Assembly (NCBI GenBank): GCA_910588975.1
Contig: CAJUSE010000037.1
Location: 1 to 14,167 of the forward strand
From: an uncultured Oscillospiraceae bacterium
Lineage (GTDB): Bacteria > Bacillota > Clostridia > Oscillospirales > Oscillospiraceae
Reading direction: 5' to 3'
Length of the DNA stretch: 14,167 nt
Both the position numbers and the translations under genes were made by a program. The notes under the pieces were generated by a model, which was not told where the DNA came from, searched no databases, and saw nothing but the letters and a program-made list of their open reading frames with translations. Positions 12,842-14,167 of this stretch are shown here, one piece after another. How positions within the stretch are numbered: the first letter of the stretch is position 1; each line of letters opens with the position of its first letter.

Positions 12842-14167
12842 ATGTCAACCGTCATCACCCACAAGCAGTTCAACGAGCGCACCTACGAGATGGACCTGTG
12901 TGGCCGCCCCCTGAAGATCCGGGTGGGCAAGCTGGCCGAGCTGGCCACCGCCTCCGCCATGGTCAGCTATGGCGAGACCACCGTCATGGTGGCCGTCACC
13001 GCCTCCCCCCGCCCCCGGGACGGCATCGACTTCTTCCCCCTGAGCGTGGACTTTGAGGAGAAGCTCTACGCCGTGGGCCGCATCCCCGGCTCCTTCATGC
13101 GCCGGGAGGGCCAGCCCTCTCTGCCCGCCGTCCTGGCCGCCCGGGTCATAGACCGGTCCATCCGGCCCCTGTTCCCCTACGACTTCCGCAACGACGTGGT
13201 GTGCACCTGCACCGTCATGAGCGTGGACCGGGACTGCTCGCCCGAGGTCACCGCCATGATCGGCGTCAGCGCCTGCCTGGCTGTGTCCAACATCCCCTGG
13301 GCCGGCCCCATCGGCTGCCTGGAGATGGGCTATGTGGACGGCCAGATTGTCTACAACCCCAACCAGGAGCAGAAGCACAACTCCATGCTGGACCTGACCG
13401 TGGCCGCCACCGCCCAGAAGGTCATCATGATCGAGGCCGGCGCCAAGGAGCTGCCCGACGACATCATGTACGATGCCATCGTCAAGGCTCACGAGGAGAT
13501 CCAGAAGCAGGTCAACCTCATCAACACCATGGTGGCCGAGATCGGCCGGGAGAAGATGACCTACGACCACGCCGCCTTCGACCAGGCCCTCTTTGACAAG
13601 ATCACCGCCGATTTCATGGACGAGGCCAAGGCCGCTATGGATACCGACGACAAGAATGTCCGGGAGGAGCGCTGGAACGCCATGATCGAGAAGTGGCATG
13701 AGCGCTACCTGGAGGATCACCCCGACATGGACCAGTTCCTGGAGGAGATCACCTACAAGTTCCAGAAGAAGATCGTCAAGGAGTGGCTGCTCCAGGGCCA
13801 CCGTGTGGATGGCCGGGCCAAGAACGAGATCCGGCCCCTGGCCGCCGAGGTGGGCATCCTGCCCCGGGTCCACGGCTCGGGCCTCTTCACCCGTGGCCAG
13901 ACCCAGGTCCTCTCCATCGCCACTCTGAACACCCTCACCGCCTGCCAGAAGATGGACACCATCTGGGAGGAGGAAGAGGTGCGGTACATGCACCACTACA
14001 ACTTCCCCGCCTACTCCACCGGCGAGGCCCGGGCCGCCCGATCCACCAACCGCCGGGAGAAGGGCCACGGCGCCCTGGCCCAGCGGGCTCTGGAGCCCGT
14101 TCTCCCCAGCGTGGAGGAGTTCCCCTACGCCATCCGGGTGGTCAGCGAGGTGCTGTCCTCCAACGGC
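12842..14167 (+). CDS. pnp: Polyribonucleotide nucleotidyltransferase (PNPase), 5' part
   Basis: ATG 12842 follows AAAGGAGG by 7 bases. The frame stays open for 442 codons to the window edge, so the C-terminal KH and S1 RNA-binding domains are not seen. PNPase degrades RNA 3' to 5' using phosphate, releasing nucleoside diphosphates, and works as a trimer. The first RNase PH domain occupies residues about 1-220 (MVSYGETTVMVAVT, VDFEEKLYAVGRIPGSF, RREGQPS, RVIDRSIRPLFP). A helical linker follows. The second, catalytic PH domain starts at about residue 320 (HRVDGRAKNEIRPL, Asp323-Arg325), with GSGLFTRGQTQ, YNFPAYSTGEAR, and RREKGHGALAQRALEPVLP. The linker is highly acidic. The gene lies downstream of rpsO, the common arrangement. 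Its leader hairpin may be the autoregulatory site. Confidence 0.98.
   Translation, partial: MSTVITHKQFNERTYEMDLCGRPLKIRVGKLAELATASAMVSYGETTVMVAVTASPRPRDGIDFFPLSVDFEEKLYAVGRIPGSFMRREGQPSLPAVLAARVIDRSIRPLFPYDFRNDVVCTCTVMSVDRDCSPEVTAMIGVSACLAVSNIPWAGPIGCLEMGYVDGQIVYNPNQEQKHNSMLDLTVAATAQKVIMIEAGAKELPDDIMYDAIVKAHEEIQKQVNLINTMVAEIGREKMTYDHAAFDQALFDKITADFMDEAKAAMDTDDKNVREERWNAMIEKWHERYLEDHPDMDQFLEEITYKFQKKIVKEWLLQGHRVDGRAKNEIRPLAAEVGILPRVHGSGLFTRGQTQVLSIATLNTLTACQKMDTIWEEEEVRYMHHYNFPAYSTGEARAARSTNRREKGHGALAQRALEPVLPSVEEFPYAIRVVSEVLSSNG

Overview
The window looks like a chromosomal segment of a GC-rich Clostridia, most likely an Oscillospiraceae relative of the Flavonifractor/Lawsonibacter/Oscillibacter type. 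That placement rests on protein style, codon choice rich in GCC/CTG/GAG, strong AGGAGG-type ribosome binding sites, GTG starts, and the intergenic palindromes carrying GTAGGGGCGG. It was not tested by a database search. No CRISPR array, tRNA, rRNA or transposase was found.

Layout. (1) 2-211: the C-terminal end of a type IIA topoisomerase B subunit (ParE/GyrB type). (2) 357-5387: three tandem genes for secreted proteins. Each has a signal peptide and a copper-amine-oxidase-N-like 'stalk' domain, degenerate in the first and clear in the other two; the third ends in a DUF1266-like domain. Two gene junctions are near copies of each other, so the array grew by tandem duplication. (3) 5443-7689: the matching topoisomerase A subunit (ParC/GyrA type). 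The secreted-protein genes therefore sit between two subunits that are usually adjacent. (4) 7912-10561: a YitT-family membrane protein, a small P-loop kinase-like protein and a lipoprotein with a transglutaminase-like domain lacking its catalytic Cys and His, closed by a strong bidirectional terminator. (5) 10627-11124: a small divergent module, an Xre-type repressor facing a four-cysteine 64-residue protein, with two ACTAT-N6-ATAGT operators and a good promoter between them. (6) 11125-12114: about 1 kb without a convincing intact gene, packed with perfect or near-perfect palindromes plus a short remnant of coding sequence. (7) 12115-14167: promoter, structured leader, rpsO (S15), a structured spacer with a strong terminator, a long leader hairpin, and pnp (PNPase), which runs off the end.

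How the genes work together. The two topoisomerase subunits form one enzyme, and rpsO-pnp is a widely conserved neighbour pair in translation and RNA decay. Both rpsO and pnp have leader structures that could carry autoregulation. The three secreted proteins probably act together at the cell surface; two share a repeated module of about 64-72 residues that I do not recognise. The Xre/four-Cys pair looks like a small autoregulated switch. I see no complete, clearly novel defence or mobile system. The most promising unusual items are the stalk-protein array inside the topoisomerase locus, the repeated Tyr-x3-aromatic-Pro module, the Xre switch and the structured leaders.
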